Origin: Euleptes europaea
Lineage: Eukaryota > Chordata > Lepidosauria > Squamata > Sphaerodactylidae
DNA: 64,000 bases
Assembly (NCBI RefSeq): GCF_029931775.1
Contig: NC_079318.1
Span: 73,877,614 to 73,941,613, forward strand
Direction: 5' to 3'
Each line of letters begins with the position of its first letter. The first letter of the stretch is position 1. Below are positions 10,801 through 22,182 of this stretch, piece after piece. The notes beneath the pieces were generated by a model. The model saw nothing but the letters and a program-made list of their open reading frames with translations, was not told the DNA's origin and did no database searches. The position numbers were made by a program, and so were the translations under genes.

Positions 10801-10805
10801 CTGTG

Positions 10806-10890
10806 CCCCTCCAGACTGTAGGGAAGGGATTATATTTTCAAACTCCCCCTCCAGACTGTAGGGAAGGGATTATATTTTCAAACTCCCCCT
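10806..10890. repeat. perfect 40-bp tandem duplication
   Basis: The 40-bp unit at 10806-10845 is repeated without change at 10846-10885, followed by the first 5 bases of a third unit. The identity of the two copies suggests a recent duplication or an assembly artefact. Confidence 0.9.
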
Positions 10891-11170
10891 ACTTTAGTAA
10901 TTCCCTGTGAATAGAAAACTAGCACTTTGCTCCCTGGCGTGCTTTTCAAATTTATTTAGGTAGTTTTTATATGGGGCAGCATGAAAAATGTAAAACCCCA
11001 CACCTACAGTCTGAAGTGATACAGCCAGTTCTACTAAGATTCCCCCACCTAACTTCACTTTACTGCCTGCTGAGGAGATTCTTAGCCAGCCTCGGGTTCC
11101 CCTTCTACCCTATTCCCTCAAAGTCACTCAAACTCTTTCTCCCCCTTCTTTCCTGAGGATGAAGAAGAAA

Positions 11171-11548
11171 TAGAAGAGTTGTTTTTTATATGCCGACTTT
11201 CTCTACCACTTAAAGGAGAATCAAACTTGCTTACAATCACCTTCCCTTCCCCTCCCCACAACTGACACCCTGTGAGGTAGGTGGGGCTGAGAGAGTGTGA
11301 CTAGCCCAAGGTCACCCAGCTGGCTTCATATGTAGGAGTGGGGAAACAAATCCAGTTCACCAGGTTAGCCTCCGCCACTCATGTGGAGGAGTGGGGAATC
11401 AAACCCGGTTCTCCAAATCAGAGTCCAATCCAAACCACTGCTCTTAACCACTATACCACGCTGGACTGTGTGATGGAAAGTGCCATCAAGTCACAGCTGA
11501 TTTATGGTGACCCCGTAGGGTTTTCAAGGCAAGAGATGTTCAAGGCAA
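11171..11548 (-). repeat. tRNA-derived SINE (Sauria-like) plus Bov-B-type tail remnant
   Basis: Read in reverse, it has a tRNA-like head (accactgctcttaaccacta), a body with a duplicated 'gtggaggagtggggaa' block, and the 'gcttacaatcaccttccctt' 3' body. A separate 'gccatcaagtcacagctgat' piece of the Bov-B-type tail follows at 11479-11548. Confidence 0.8.
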
Positions 11549-11806
11549 GAAATAGACCTGCTAAATGCCTGCAGTCTGTTCCCAAGTAAAAGTGCTAGAG
11601 AATAAAATAATCTTGCAGTCTCCTAAAAACTTTCAGCACCTGCTCACCTCCTGAAGGAGCTCATCCCACAAGATGAAACTACTTTAGAAAGCATGCAGGC
11701 CCTGGTTCAATGCCAGGCAAGGGAAACCACCAGCAGGAGGCAGCAAGCTGAGGACCAGAGTTGATGCATAGACACATAAGGGGAGAGATGGGCCTTTTGA
11801 GAAATT

Positions 11807-12240
11807 AAGAATGTAAGAGGTTCCCTGCTGGAACAGACCAGAGGTCCATCTGTGCAGTATCCTGCTTCACACAATGGCCAACCAGTTGCCCTGGAGGACC
11901 AACAAGGAGGGTACCAAGTGGTGGTGCCAGGTCCTCCCCAGGAACCAGCAAGAGCTGTAGAAAGACAGGTTCGGGGATGGAGATCTGCGCCCCCTGTGAC
12001 ATCACTTCTGGTTTGATGCACTCTTGAACTTGCCCAAAACTTGCCCCCCACCTCCAACGGCCTACTTCTGCCTGCCAACCGGCTGAGCATCGGCAGGCAG
12101 CAGCACAAATCGATGGGCGATTGCCTGCCATTAGTGGACAGTTGGGAATCCTAGTACTGAGGTCGAGGCCTTTCCCTGATGTTATCTCCTCCTAGCACTG
12201 GTTGGGTGAAACAAGAGTTTCCATAGAGTTTTTGGAGGAA
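11807..12240 (-). mobile_element. L3/CR1-like LINE 3' fragment split by an inserted repeat
   Basis: 11807-11908 ('ggaacagaccagaggtccat', 'ggccaaccagttgccctgga') and 12160-12235 ('ggcctttccctgatgttatc') are consecutive parts of the L3-like 3' end seen unbroken at 26291-26470. The sequence between them (about 11910-12158) has a hAT-like 'ggtgccaggtcc' start and a 'ttgggaatccta' end and is inferred to be a later insertion. Confidence 0.6.
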
Positions 12241-12375
12241 TGTGTTAGAGCATCCCGTGTGATGCCGATGCTTCCAGGGTAAACCCGGAAGTGATATCAA
12301 TGCACCAACCTCCTCCCCCCCATACCCCAGTGAAACCCTCGCCGGTGGCATGGGGGACCTGGCAACCCTATGCAT
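12240..12375. repeat. hAT-like repeat end
   Basis: It ends gacctggcaaccctatg, matching the family A terminal block preceded by 'gaaaccctcgccggtggc'. The 5' end is not definable. Confidence 0.5.
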
Positions 12376-12424
12376 CAGGGATGTAACGTTAGAAGAGTTC
12401 ATCCTCTAAAGTAGCCATTTCTGC

Positions 12425-12596
12425 CAGGAGGACAGCTGGGGAGGGTGGGGTTTGGGAGGAGGGGCCTCAGAGGGGAATTATGCCATACAGCCCACCTCCC
12501 AGGCAGCCTTTTTCTCCAGGGGAACTGATCTCTGTAATCCTGGGATCAGTTGTAGTCCTGGAAGAATTCCAGCTCCTACCTGGAGGTTGGCAACCC
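12425..12596. mobile_element. hAT-type MITE family A, partial
   Basis: It carries the family blocks 'gggtggggtttgggaggagg', 'tctccaggggaactgatctc' and 'tacctggaggttggcaaccc'. The 5' terminal repeat is absent. Confidence 0.7.
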
Positions 12597-12599
12597 AAT

Positions 12600-13285
12600 G
12601 TGACCATCATCAACCTGTAATTCTTGTAAGATTCTAAAGCCATCTGGCTGGCCGTTGTTGGTAACAGAACACAGGGCTCTGATTATGTACTTAAGATATA
12701 CTTCAAAACTCTGTAAATCACTAGTCATTTAACACTACAATACTGGGGGCATATGAGCTTAAAACCAATATGATGTCTCTCTATGCAGGCTTTCCCTAGT
12801 CGATATTCCATTGCGAAAACCATCTTAGTGTCATTTTTCACTCTCTTCAGCTGGAGGATCGACTTGGGATGATATAATGTTCCCCATAACCTGTCTGTCC
12901 AGAGAGACTGCTGGCTCACTCAATACCCTGTCAATGTGACAGGCCTGGTGCCCCGGTCTAGGCCTTGATGGATCATTCCCCAGCTAGATTTCATATATCT
13001 TTTCCTTTCTAAAGGAGATCTGACACACATAATTGGTGTCACTTTTTCCAGCCCAGTGCCAATTGCTGACAAAACAGTTTGTAATAAGGCTCTCAGCTGA
13101 ATCAGACGGAAGAAATCTTTCACCTGATCCGTAGTTTGGTCTCAATTTAATGGGCAATAAAAGTAATCATAAAGTAAGGCATGTATAAAAATGCTAACTG
13201 TGCATGGTCACTTATGAGACATGAACTGAAGATGTGGAACAAGGAAAGAAAGCTGAAGTCCCATCTCATGGTGGATATGTACACA
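12600..13285. other. no gene or classified repeat recognised
   Basis: About 0.7 kb of sequence without coding or named-repeat signatures. Confidence 0.45.
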
Positions 13286-13286
13286 A

Positions 13287-13456
13287 GTGCCATCAAGTCA
13301 CAACTGACTTACACCAACCCCAGCAAGGGGTATTTAAGGCAAGTGAGAAGCAGAGGTGGTTTGCCATTGCCTTCCTCTGCAGAGCCTTCCTGGATGGTCT
13401 CCCATCCAAGTACCAACCCTGCTTAGCTTCTGAGACCTGACGAACTTGGGCTATAC
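13287..13456 (-). repeat. 5S rRNA-derived SINE with Bov-B-type tail
   Basis: In reverse it reads a 5S-like head (complement of ggtctcccatccaagtacca and cctgcttagcttctgaga) and the tail 'gccatcaagtcacaactgac'. A family A MITE abuts its head end at 13458. Confidence 0.85.
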
Positions 13457-13457
13457 T

Positions 13458-13657
13458 TAGGGTTGCCAACCTCTAGGTACTAGCTGGAGATCTGCTGCTA
13501 TTACAACTGACCTTCAGCCGATAGAGATCAGTTCATCTGGAGAAAATGGCCACTTTGACAATTGGACTCTCTGCCATTGAAGTCCCCCAAACCCCACCCT
13601 CCTCAGGCACCTCCCCAAAAACCTCCCACCAGTGGCAAAGAGGGACCTGGCAACCTA
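13458..13657. mobile_element. hAT-type MITE family A
   Basis: It runs TAGGGTTGCCA to GGCAACCTA, about 200 bp. The flanking ctatac and gctatac sequences support an 8-bp target duplication with a small shift. It sits at the head of the adjacent 5S-derived SINE. Confidence 0.85.
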
Positions 13658-14312
13658 AGCTATACCATACCACCTTCCATGGGAGATAGCTCAACAAAAA
13701 AATGTCAGCTCAGAAGCATTTTTAACACAATGAAAATACAAATTCCACAATAGGGATTGAAAATAAATTGGCCCTTGCGGCATGGCTATGTTTGGAATAC
13801 TGTGTACCGTTTCCGTTGCCCTAGCTCCCAGTGCAACCCTGGTTTGGCCTTGAGTACATATACAAGCATTGGTTTGTACAACTGGCTTTCTCTTTTTCTG
13901 TGCCCCCCTTTGCTAGGGGCAGAGATCTATGGCAAGTGAACATTGGGTTGGATCCTGTTACTTACGTCTGCTTCATTACTAGCTTTTCTCAGGACTTGAA
14001 AAGCTGGGGGCGGGGTTTGCAGGTCTTTTAATGAATAATATCCTTTTTAAAAAACTTGCCAGTAGTGTTTATTGGGGAAGGCAGCATGGTATAGCCCAAT
14101 CTCATCTGATCTTGAAAGCTGATATCAAAATTCAGCTTTCACAGGCAGCTTCAGTTCTTCAAGAGATGTTTCTGAATTGGTCAGATGAATGGACTTCACC
14201 ATTTCTTGGTCATTACAGCAAGTGTCTTATCAGGATGTTTCCAATGTTGATTGCGACTGGACTTCAATGGCAAGACATTGTTTCTGAATGTTACATGCCC
14301 AATACTGCCAAA

Positions 14313-14490
14313 CACTGGGTTGGATCCAGCAGCTGGTGAAACAAGGGAGAGGAAGTTGCCTTTGACAACCAAAAAGGCTATGCTGGGGATAATGAGATCT
14401 GCATGGATAAAAGGCACGGGGACGGAAGTTGTACTAAGTAACAGGATTAAGTGAAACTGAATGGAAAAGCTGGCTGGATCCAACCCAGTG
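14313..14490. mobile_element. MITE with ~22-bp terminal inverted repeats
   Basis: It starts cactgggttggatccagc and ends with the complement (gctggatccaacccagtg), 178 bp, with one gap between the arms. No target duplication is obvious, so the superfamily is unknown. Confidence 0.65.
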
Positions 14491-14954
14491 ACCACGATGG
14501 AGACATCAGTAGATGTCACTTGCCGATGAAATCTTCACCATTGGATTGGCAAAGGGAAATTTTGCAGACAGCCTTCGGGGCCAAATTTGGTACACTTCTA
14601 AACAACACACGTATTTCTGTGCTTGAGAAGGCAGCATAAATATGGGGGGGGTGGGAGGTGTTGTGTCCCAATGACTTCCAGAGCCCGATTGTTCTCCTCC
14701 CCTACCACTTTTTCCTTTACCGTATTGTTTGTGTTATCAGCAATTCACATGCACTACGCCGCTGCACAGGAAAATATTTCAGCACCTGGCATTCAGCTTG
14801 TATCCTGTCTGCAAAGGCTTCCATTCAACAATTCAGCCCCACTCCACGCTCTTGGGGAGGAAACTGAGAGAATGCACACAATTGATGGAAGATACAGTGG
14901 CCACACTTATTGAAATAATCAAAATCTTGCAGTGACTGAGGTTGCCCAAATCCT

Positions 14955-15145
14955 TTGGGGAAGGGGGCATAGCTCAGAAGCACACACATTCTGTGCCTGC
15001 GGAAGGGCACAGGTTCATTCCCTGACATTTTCTGTTGAAGGGTCTCAGGTGCCTTGATAGATCTCCACTGGAGACCTTAGAGAGCCAGTATCACTACAAG
15101 CAGTTGCTTCGGGACAGGTTGGACTAGTGGTCTGACTCAATAAAA
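14955..15145 (+). repeat. Ala-tRNA-like SINE (degraded)
   Basis: It has 'aagggggcatagctcagaag', 'gcacaggttcattccctgac', 'agatctccactggagacctt' and 'gtggtctgactcaataaaag', in the order of the family. Confidence 0.65.
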
Positions 15146-15604
15146 GTTCTGGAAAGAGTAACATTGTTCTTTAAAGATCAACTTGCCTTCAGCCACTACT
15201 GACTGTAATTTGTATGTTCTCTGGTCTTAGACTGACAATAAAGATTGATTGCCTTCAGCCTCACAGTCAGATGCTTACGTTGCCCCCCACCAGTTTGCTT
15301 TTGTGCACCAGTTGCATCCATTTTGGGACAGAAACGATCTTGTCACTGTTATCTATGTTCTGGTAACATCCAGGCTTGATTACTACAATGCATTCTACAT
15401 GCGGCTGCGCTCGCCAGCTATTCAGAAGCTTCAACTCCAGAACAAGGCAGCCAGACTTTTGACTGGGATATGTCATCAAGAACATACTTCCCCAATTTTG
15501 AATGAATTTCATTGACTCCCTCTTTGCATCTGAACTCAATTCAAATGGGTAGCACGGACTTATATAACTCTAACTGGCGGTGCATTTTGAAGAGAACTTA
15601 TTCA

Positions 15605-15797
15605 TACACACTGTGTCAGACCCTTGGTCCATCAAGGTCACTATTGTCTACTTAGACTGGCAGCAGCTCTCTAGGGTCTCAGGAAGAAGTCCTTCACATC
15701 ACCTACAACCTGATCCTTTTAACTGGAGATGCTGGTGACTGAACCTGGGACCTTCTGTATGCAAAGCAGATGCTCTACCACTGAGCCACAGCCCTTA
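15605..15797 (-). repeat. Ala-tRNA-like SINE
   Basis: The complement shows the A-box and B-box of a tRNA-Ala-like head ('ctctaccactgagccacagc' is the reverse of the head) and the 'cagacccttggtccatcaag' tail. It is inserted in an L2 fragment. Confidence 0.85.
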
Positions 15798-15977
15798 ATC
15801 CTAGATTAATCCACCCACCAAATGAGATTATCAGATGAGGCTTTTCACTGTGTGCTTCCACTGTTGGGAGTTAGGCAGGTGGTTACTGGAGAAAGAGCAT
15901 TAGCAGTGGTGGCACCCTTGTTAAAGAACTTCCTCCCCACTGAAACTACCTGACACTTACATTGGCTCCTTCTAGGC

Positions 15978-16196
15978 CAGGGATTGGCAACCTATGTACT
16001 GGAAAAAATGCAGTGCCTACCTATGAAATTGTAGATGTGCAAGAAAACAAAAGAGAGTTGAGGCTTGTCCTAGGTCAGATACACCGGGAGCAAACCAAGC
16101 CCTTCAGGGATTTGCCTCAATCGCCAGGGGGGGGGGGGAATCATCCCTGAGTTCATAGCAAAATTGTGCGTTCTTCACACATGCTGAGGATTCCTG
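15978..16196. mobile_element. non-autonomous hAT element with perfect 8-bp target duplication
   Basis: It starts cagggattggcaac and ends aggattcctg, 219 bp. The flank ttctaggc occurs at 15970-15977 and 16197-16204 with no mismatch. Its interior differs from family A. Confidence 0.85.
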
Positions 16197-16289
16197 TTCT
16201 AGGCACTATGTGAATACCATGAAGACTATCTAAATCGCTCATCCTTGATCACAGGTCCTTCTTCTAACCTGAATATTTATATTGTGTTT

Positions 16290-17790
16290 CACTGGTAGTT
16301 CTGTTTCATTATTGGTAAATTGACTTTTGGTTACTCTAATTGAAGGGCAAATGTCCTAAATAAATGCATAAGCCACTTCATATGTCCAGCTGTAACTTGA
16401 CACTGAGGATTCAGGCACCACAGTTTTGCTTGATCTCAGAGCATGATCTGTCTCGAGAACATCTCTTGCACATACCAGTTGAAATAGGAGGGTTTTTTCA
16501 CAGGTGAATGTGTGTGTGTCCTTGCTGAATTAATTTCACATGTACTTGTACAGGAGACAATTCCAAGTGGATTGCATCCTTGCTTTGTAGGACTTGTGCC
16601 CTTTCTGTATTTCTCTACTCTTTTAACAGCAGCTGCAGCAGGATAACAAGGGTGGGATGACATGGATCCTTAACCAATGTGCAAAGACTTGGGAGGCATG
16701 TTTGAAGTCTTTTAAAAACCCTACGTGTAGAAAATTAGCATGGTAGCAAAACAGTCCTCCTTTTTCCTGACATGCTATTTTTCTACCTTCAGAATTTTAC
16801 ATGGAAGATTATTTTACCACACCTGCAGCCTGAAGTGGGACAGTCCAGGAAAGGTGATTCTATTAATGGCGTAAGCCAGTTTCCCAAGACCAGGTAAGTA
16901 TGGTCAGTGACACGATTTCTTCACACCCAAACATTGTCTGTCCAAGAATAACTGCAAGTGTTATATGGGAAGGAATCTTCTCCCTACCCCAGGTCATGAA
17001 CCCAAATACTGCTAGACTGGTGTGCCCAAAACTATGGGGGACCTGCTTCCACATGACTTCCCTGGGACAAAAATTAGCTTTTAGCTCATGGGTGTAAGTA
17101 AGAAAATATGGGCTGATCTGAAGTACCAGTCAAAAGGTGGTCAAAGTGGTACCTATCTTCTGCTTCAAGTCCCTCAAAAGAGATGGCACTGGTAATAAAT
17201 GTGAGATACTTTCACTCCTGTTTTAACCCCAAACATTATTCAGTGGCTTGTATTCAACAATGTGAGATTCTTCTTCAACCAAGAAAATGTTTACCTAAAA
17301 CAGCTGGGTTGGAAGTTCTCAAGAGGCATTCTTAATACTAAGCTCATAAATTTTCTTATACTCTGAACCAGAACAGTAACGATGGGGTGAAATCCACACA
17401 ACTCAATAAGTCAGGCATTTGAGGAAAGCTCACTTGTTGTTTTAAGAGTGCTGCCCCACCTTGTCATGTTGGTAGATGGTGTTGTGCCCATGCATATTAT
17501 CGCATTGCCCTCTGGAGCTGTATTTTAATTCCACCTGCTCTACACCTACCCTGACATCACTAGCAGTGGCAAAGAGCCATTTGGGAATGACACTCACTGC
17601 CTGCACCCATGTCCAACATTTGTTCTTGAGTGTGTTTGAGTGGGAGGCAACAGCCATATAAAATCTTAGCCCCAAACAATTAAGATAATTGCCCCCAAAT
17701 AAAGAAAATATTCACCTGACAGAAAAGGCTGCTGAGATGACAGAGTCTGGTCACTTAATTTACAGCAATCAGTGAAAATTTCTTAGAGAG
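16290..17790. other. intergenic sequence, nothing firmly recognised
   Basis: About 1.5 kb. The part at 16705-16870 ('cacacctgcagcctgaagtg') weakly resembles 10900-11060 ('cacacctacagtctgaagtg'), possibly two copies of an unnamed repeat. No coding support. Confidence 0.4.
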
Positions 17791-17794
17791 TAAC

Positions 17795-18487
17795 AGCCCA
17801 TTCCTGGAAATCGTGCTGAAAGGCCTTAGGAGGCCGAAGCAGGCCTCCACCGGAGCAGGGGCGTACACCACTGGCGCCCGGAAGGTGCACACCGGCGTGA
17901 GTGGCCCCAGCGCCGGCATGCAGGCACCGGATGCTGGTCCCCGGCCGTGGCCAGAGGCCGCGGCAGCGAGCCAGGAGGCTTTCCGGCGCCCTGGGAGGCG
18001 TTCCCGGGGAGTCAGGCAGGGTCGGGGCCAACATTAGTTGGCCTCCCGAGCCGAAACGGTTCGGGAACACCCCTTTTTGTTTTTTAAAAGATACGCCAGC
18101 TTTTTGCTGGTGTATCTCCCGTGCAACCCTATGAGGTGCCGGGTAGAGGTTTTTGGCGCCGGGTAGAGGTTTTGGCCCTGACCTGGATGGCCCAGGCTAG
18201 CCTGATCTCGTCAGATCTCAGAAGCTAAGCAGGGTCAGCCCTGGTTAGTATTTGGATGGGAGACCACCAAGGAATACCAGGGTTGCTGTGCAGAGGAAGG
18301 CACTGGCAAACCACCTCTGTTAGTCTCTTGCCTGGAAAACCCCAAAAGGAGCCACCATAAGTCGGCTGCGACTTGACGGCACTTTACACACACACAGAGG
18401 TTTTGGCGGTGCTGAAACCTCTTTAGGAGGCAACACCGCTGGGTTGCCTCCTAAAACCGGCGCAGGCATTCCTTTCAGGAATGCGCT
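17795..18487. mobile_element. GC-rich terminal-inverted-repeat element with an internal SINE insertion
   Basis: The ends agcccattcctgg and complementary caggaatgcgct are flanked by gtaac at 17790-17794 and 18488-18492, a possible 5-6 bp target duplication. The interior is strikingly GC-rich (17815-18060) compared with its AT-rich surroundings. A 5S-derived SINE occupies 18175-18395. Related ends occur at 22033-22182 and 46317. Frames in the GC-rich part (up to 95 residues) look spurious. Confidence 0.55.
18175..18395 (+). repeat. 5S rRNA-derived SINE with Bov-B-type tail, 10-bp target duplication
   Basis: It has the same head and tail as the copy at 7047 and the two are highly similar over their length. 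The flanks agaggttttg occur at 18165-18174 and 18396-18405. It lies inside the GC-rich element, so it is younger than that element. Confidence 0.9.
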
Positions 18488-19210
18488 GTAACAGTAACAG
18501 TTAACAAATAAACATTTGTCTTCAAATAAGGTCCCAGCCATTTTCCTGAAACTTAAAACCATATAGACCTGTCAGAGTTTACAAGAGAGGGAATTCCATT
18601 ATGAAGGTGCCATTTTCCCATGCTGCAAGATAGGCAGGATCCAAGTGTTATTTCTCTGGGTGCTATACTAACTGGTTACACACACACACATACTCAAGCA
18701 CCCAAATGATCACAACCCATACATGCTACTTCATGAATAATTTCTATTTTCATTGCTGAAATAACATAAGTAAACCACACCATGATAAACGGGCTTTAAA
18801 CTCAGTAAAGTGTCACAGTTTGCCCCGGCCCCCTGCTTGAGCCCTGTAATTGAGCGGTCTCACTAAAAAAAAAAACGGTTTGTCCAATTAAACATTACCT
18901 GAATACAATCCAATTAAGTTATCTCTTCCGCGCATCAAAATTGTTTATGGTTAGGCTACTTGTTTCTTGTTTCATCTTCTCTGATGCCCCAGATTATTGC
19001 CCGTGGTATAGATATTATTGTTATTTCTGATCTAGATATTATTGTTATTTCTTAATCCCCCATATAATTAATCCCTCTGTTTCCACACTGGGTTAGACCA
19101 CCTGGTTTATGGCATCCTAATGTTTCTCTTCTTAATAAGGAGACTTTCAAAAATCAGATGACAGCTGAGTTATCAGAATATTATAATATGTCAAAGAATA
19201 TTATAATATG

Positions 19211-19742
19211 AGGACGCTTAGGGCTGTTTAGCTTGGAAAGAAGGAGGCTAAGGAGAGACATGATAGAGGTCTATAAAATTATGCATGGTTCAGAGAGAGT
19301 GGTGGACAGGGAGAAGTTTTTCTCCCTCTCCCATAATACTAGAACATGGGGTCATCTGCTAAAGCTGGAGGGTGAGAGATTCAAAACAGATAAAAGGAAG
19401 TATTTTTTCACACAACGCATAGTTAAATTGTGGAACTCCCTGCCCCAGGATGTGGTGATGGCTGCCAGCTTGGAGGGCTTTAAGAGGGGAGTGGACATGT
19501 TCATGGAGGAAAGGGGTATTCATAGCTATTAGTTGGAATGGATGCTGGTCAGCTGCATACCTGTTCTCTCTAGTATCAGAGGAGCATGCCTATTATTTTG
19601 GGTGCGGTGGAACACAGGCAGGATGGTTCTGCTGCAGTCGTCTTGTTTGGGGGCTTCCTAGAGGCACCTGGTTGGCCACTCTGTGAGCAGACTGCTGGAC
19701 TTGATGGGCCTTGGTCTGATCCAGCAGGGCCTTTCTTAATGA
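19211..19742 (+). mobile_element. L3/CR1-like LINE 3' end inserted in the L1
   Basis: A 99-residue frame (19233-19532) reads RRRLRRDMIEVYKIMHG, KRKYFFTQRIVKLWNSLPQD and ASLEGFKRGVDMFM, the C-terminus of L3/CR1-type ORF2. The 3' UTR follows and ends 'gcagggcctttcttaatg'. It is one of the best-preserved LINE ends in the window. Confidence 0.85.
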
Positions 19743-20467
19743 AGAACGGCGAGTGCTTGTGCTATTGAATGAAATGCTTGTAAAGCTTTCATTAGAGGGA
19801 GAATCACTGCATCTGCTTTTCATAAGAAGTAACATAGAGAAATAAAAGAAATCACTTTGAAAGATATATTGAAATATCTTCTAAGCCAGTTTGCTATGCG
19901 CCCCCCACACACACACACACCAGATCTTTACTGGGAACTGCAAAAGTTTAAATGTGAACTAAATAATATACTATCAGTGAAAGCAGAAGATTCTGTAACT
20001 TGTTTGAGGCAGTCATATTGGGAAAGCGGGGAGAGATCAGGTAAAATTTTAGCGTATTGTTTAAGACAGCAAAAGATTAAGAACTATATTCCTTTGGTCA
20101 AAGGTGAGAAGAATATAATACATACTGTCTCTAGTGAAATAAATTTACAGTTCTATAATTATTCTGAATTGTTAAGTCAAAGAATTTACAGGGGGGAAAT
20201 TTGGAAATATTTTTCTCACCTTGATCTTCCATGTTTAGATATTATTCAGCAACAGATGCTCGCTGAACAATTATGCACAGACAAAATAAAGGCAGCGATA
20301 ATGAATATAAATAATGGCAAATCTCTAGGACCAGATGGGTTGCCTAATGAAAAGTACAAAACCTTTGCAGATTTCTTAATTCCAAAACTTTATCAATTGT
20401 ATAACAAAAATTTTGAGTCTGGCTCATTGCCATTGTCATTATATGATGCCTATATCACTGTGATCAC

Positions 20468-20550
20468 TGAGGTAGTTGTGAATTTCCTGCATTGTGCAGA
20501 GGGTTGGACTAGATGACCCTGGTGATCCCTTCCAACTCTATGATTCTATG
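20468..20550 (+). mobile_element. CR1 3' tail inserted in the L1
   Basis: The CR1 end (gttgtgaatttcctgcattg, gttggactagatgaccctgg, ccaactctatgattctatg) interrupts the L1 coding sequence; recognisable L1 residues resume right after it. Confidence 0.85.
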
Positions 20551-21077
20551 AAACCCAGCAAAGACTATAGCCAGTGTGCAAATTTTTGACTTCTTTGAGG
20601 AATGTGGATGCTAAGATATTAACTGCTATTCTTGATAACAGACTCCAAAAAGTTGTTACAATTTTGGTACAGGCAGACCAGGTAGGATTTATACGAGGTA
20701 GACAAGGCTCTGATAATGTTAGGCTGGTCACTGATCTGATTGCTTTAAATAGTAGGGGAGATGATCAAGTTTCCATTCTCTCACTTGATGCTGAAAAAGC
20801 TTGTGACAAAATATACTGGAAATGTATCTTTGCGACATTGACTAAATTTGGTTTTCCTCACAAATTTTTGAAGTGGATTAGAATTCTCTATTCATCTCCC
20901 AGATGCAGAGTTCTGACTAATGGCATATTTTCTGCACCTTTCCCTCTTGTGAGGGTTACTAGACAGGGTTGCCCTCTTTCTCCTCTTATTTTTGATTTAC
21001 GTCATGCATTCATACAGTTAATACTTTGTTTCCGAATGTATGTGGGGTTCCTCACCACCTCAGATTTCTTTAAAGAG

Positions 21078-21162
21078 TAGGGGGTTGGAGGAGGGTGATG
21101 GGTTTTTATGTTATGTTTTGTTTTTTCACATTTATGAAATAATAATAATAATAATAATAAAA
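21078..21162 (+). mobile_element. short 5'-truncated LINE end with (AAT)n tail and 12-bp target duplication
   Basis: 85 bp ending in an AAT repeat, flanked by ttctttaaagag at 21066-21077 and 21163-21174. Tail plus duplication indicates retrotransposition of a severely 5'-truncated LINE into the older L1. Confidence 0.8.
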
Positions 21163-21915
21163 TTCTTTAAAGAGGATGCAACTTCCATTCAATGAAGGAG
21201 GATTTGGCTTCCCTGATCTTCATTTATATCACCAGGCATGCTTGTTAACTTGTACTAATTATTGGGATCACTCCTTGCTGTTGGACTATCCACCTTGGGC
21301 TCTTTTGGAGGCCTCTCGTCTGGTGCCCCTCTCTAAGTGGAATGCATTAGCATCCACTTATGCTAGAGCGGATCCCATTCCTCTTGCAATTTCTGCAACT
21401 AGAGCACAATGGTGTATAATGGCATGACAATATTAATTTGATGCATTTTCACACGCTAAGTTAACATTACAGGCCAATCCAGATCTAAAACTTGGGACGA
21501 AATATTTTTTATGGAAGGCTTGGACTGATAGGGTTTTTTTTACACTGGACCCAGCGATTATGATGCTGAATTTTTGTCATTTTCTCAGCTGAGGTCTAGA
21601 TACGGATTGTCACCCCCTGTAGAAAGGCAATACTTACAGACATTTTGTTGGTATATAAATATGGCCCTGCGGCATTAAGTGACTCAGAGTCCCTTTTATT
21701 CCTGGAAACTCTAATTGAATCAAGGCAGAAAACAAAACCTACAATATTTGTTTATAAATATTTGATGTTGATTAAGAAATATGATATGCAGAGTCTCAGG
21801 AATTAATGGAATAAGGAGCTAGAGCACCCAATTTTGGCAAAGCAATGGGATATGGCCTTAAAGTTTATACCTGCTCTCTCTGAGATCTTAAATTGAGACT
21901 TATTCAGCAAATATA

Positions 21916-21937
21916 TGTGTGTGTGTGTGTGTGTGTG
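21916..21937. repeat. (TG)n microsatellite
   Basis: Eleven or so TG units inside the L1 fossil. Confidence 0.95.
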
Positions 21938-22032
21938 TTTAGGATACACTGGGCACCATAGTGTCTCCTTAGCAACAGACTGAGTAAAGTGACTGACTGT
22001 TGATATTGTAACTCACAAGATGCATCCCTTAG

Positions 22033-22182
22033 AGCCCATTCCTGAGCCTGGGGGTCGAATGGGCTTAGGATACACTGTGACCCCTACTCCAGCATCCCTG
22101 CCACTAGTGCTGTGCAAACTGGCATGGACACTGGTGTAGAGCATGGATGTCATCCCCCTGCTGCAGGTTTCAGGAATGGACT
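22033..22182. mobile_element. short element with agcccattcctga / caggaatgg ends, inside the L1
   Basis: It shares its terminal sequence with the GC-rich element at 17795 and the repeat at 46317. The exact 3' boundary with the L1 (which resumes as TVKHMLWACP) is ambiguous by a few bases. Confidence 0.5.

Larger units (their letters stand above)
15250..16290 (+). mobile_element. L2 LINE fragment, split by a SINE and a hAT element
   Basis: 15290-15545 encodes VTSRLDYYNAFYMRLRSPAI, QKLQLQNKAARLLTG and HTSPILNEFH, an L2 reverse-transcriptase C-terminus. 15798-15977 and 16205-16290 continue the same ORF2 end (KNFLPTETT.., HLHWLLLG). The breaks are a SINE (15605-15797) and a hAT element (15978-16196). 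It is old, with stops and frameshifts. Confidence 0.7.

Noticed and set aside
17783-18134. GC-rich open frames that might suggest a promoter-linked gene
   Set aside because: They lie within a terminal-inverted-repeat element; composition alone explains the open frames.
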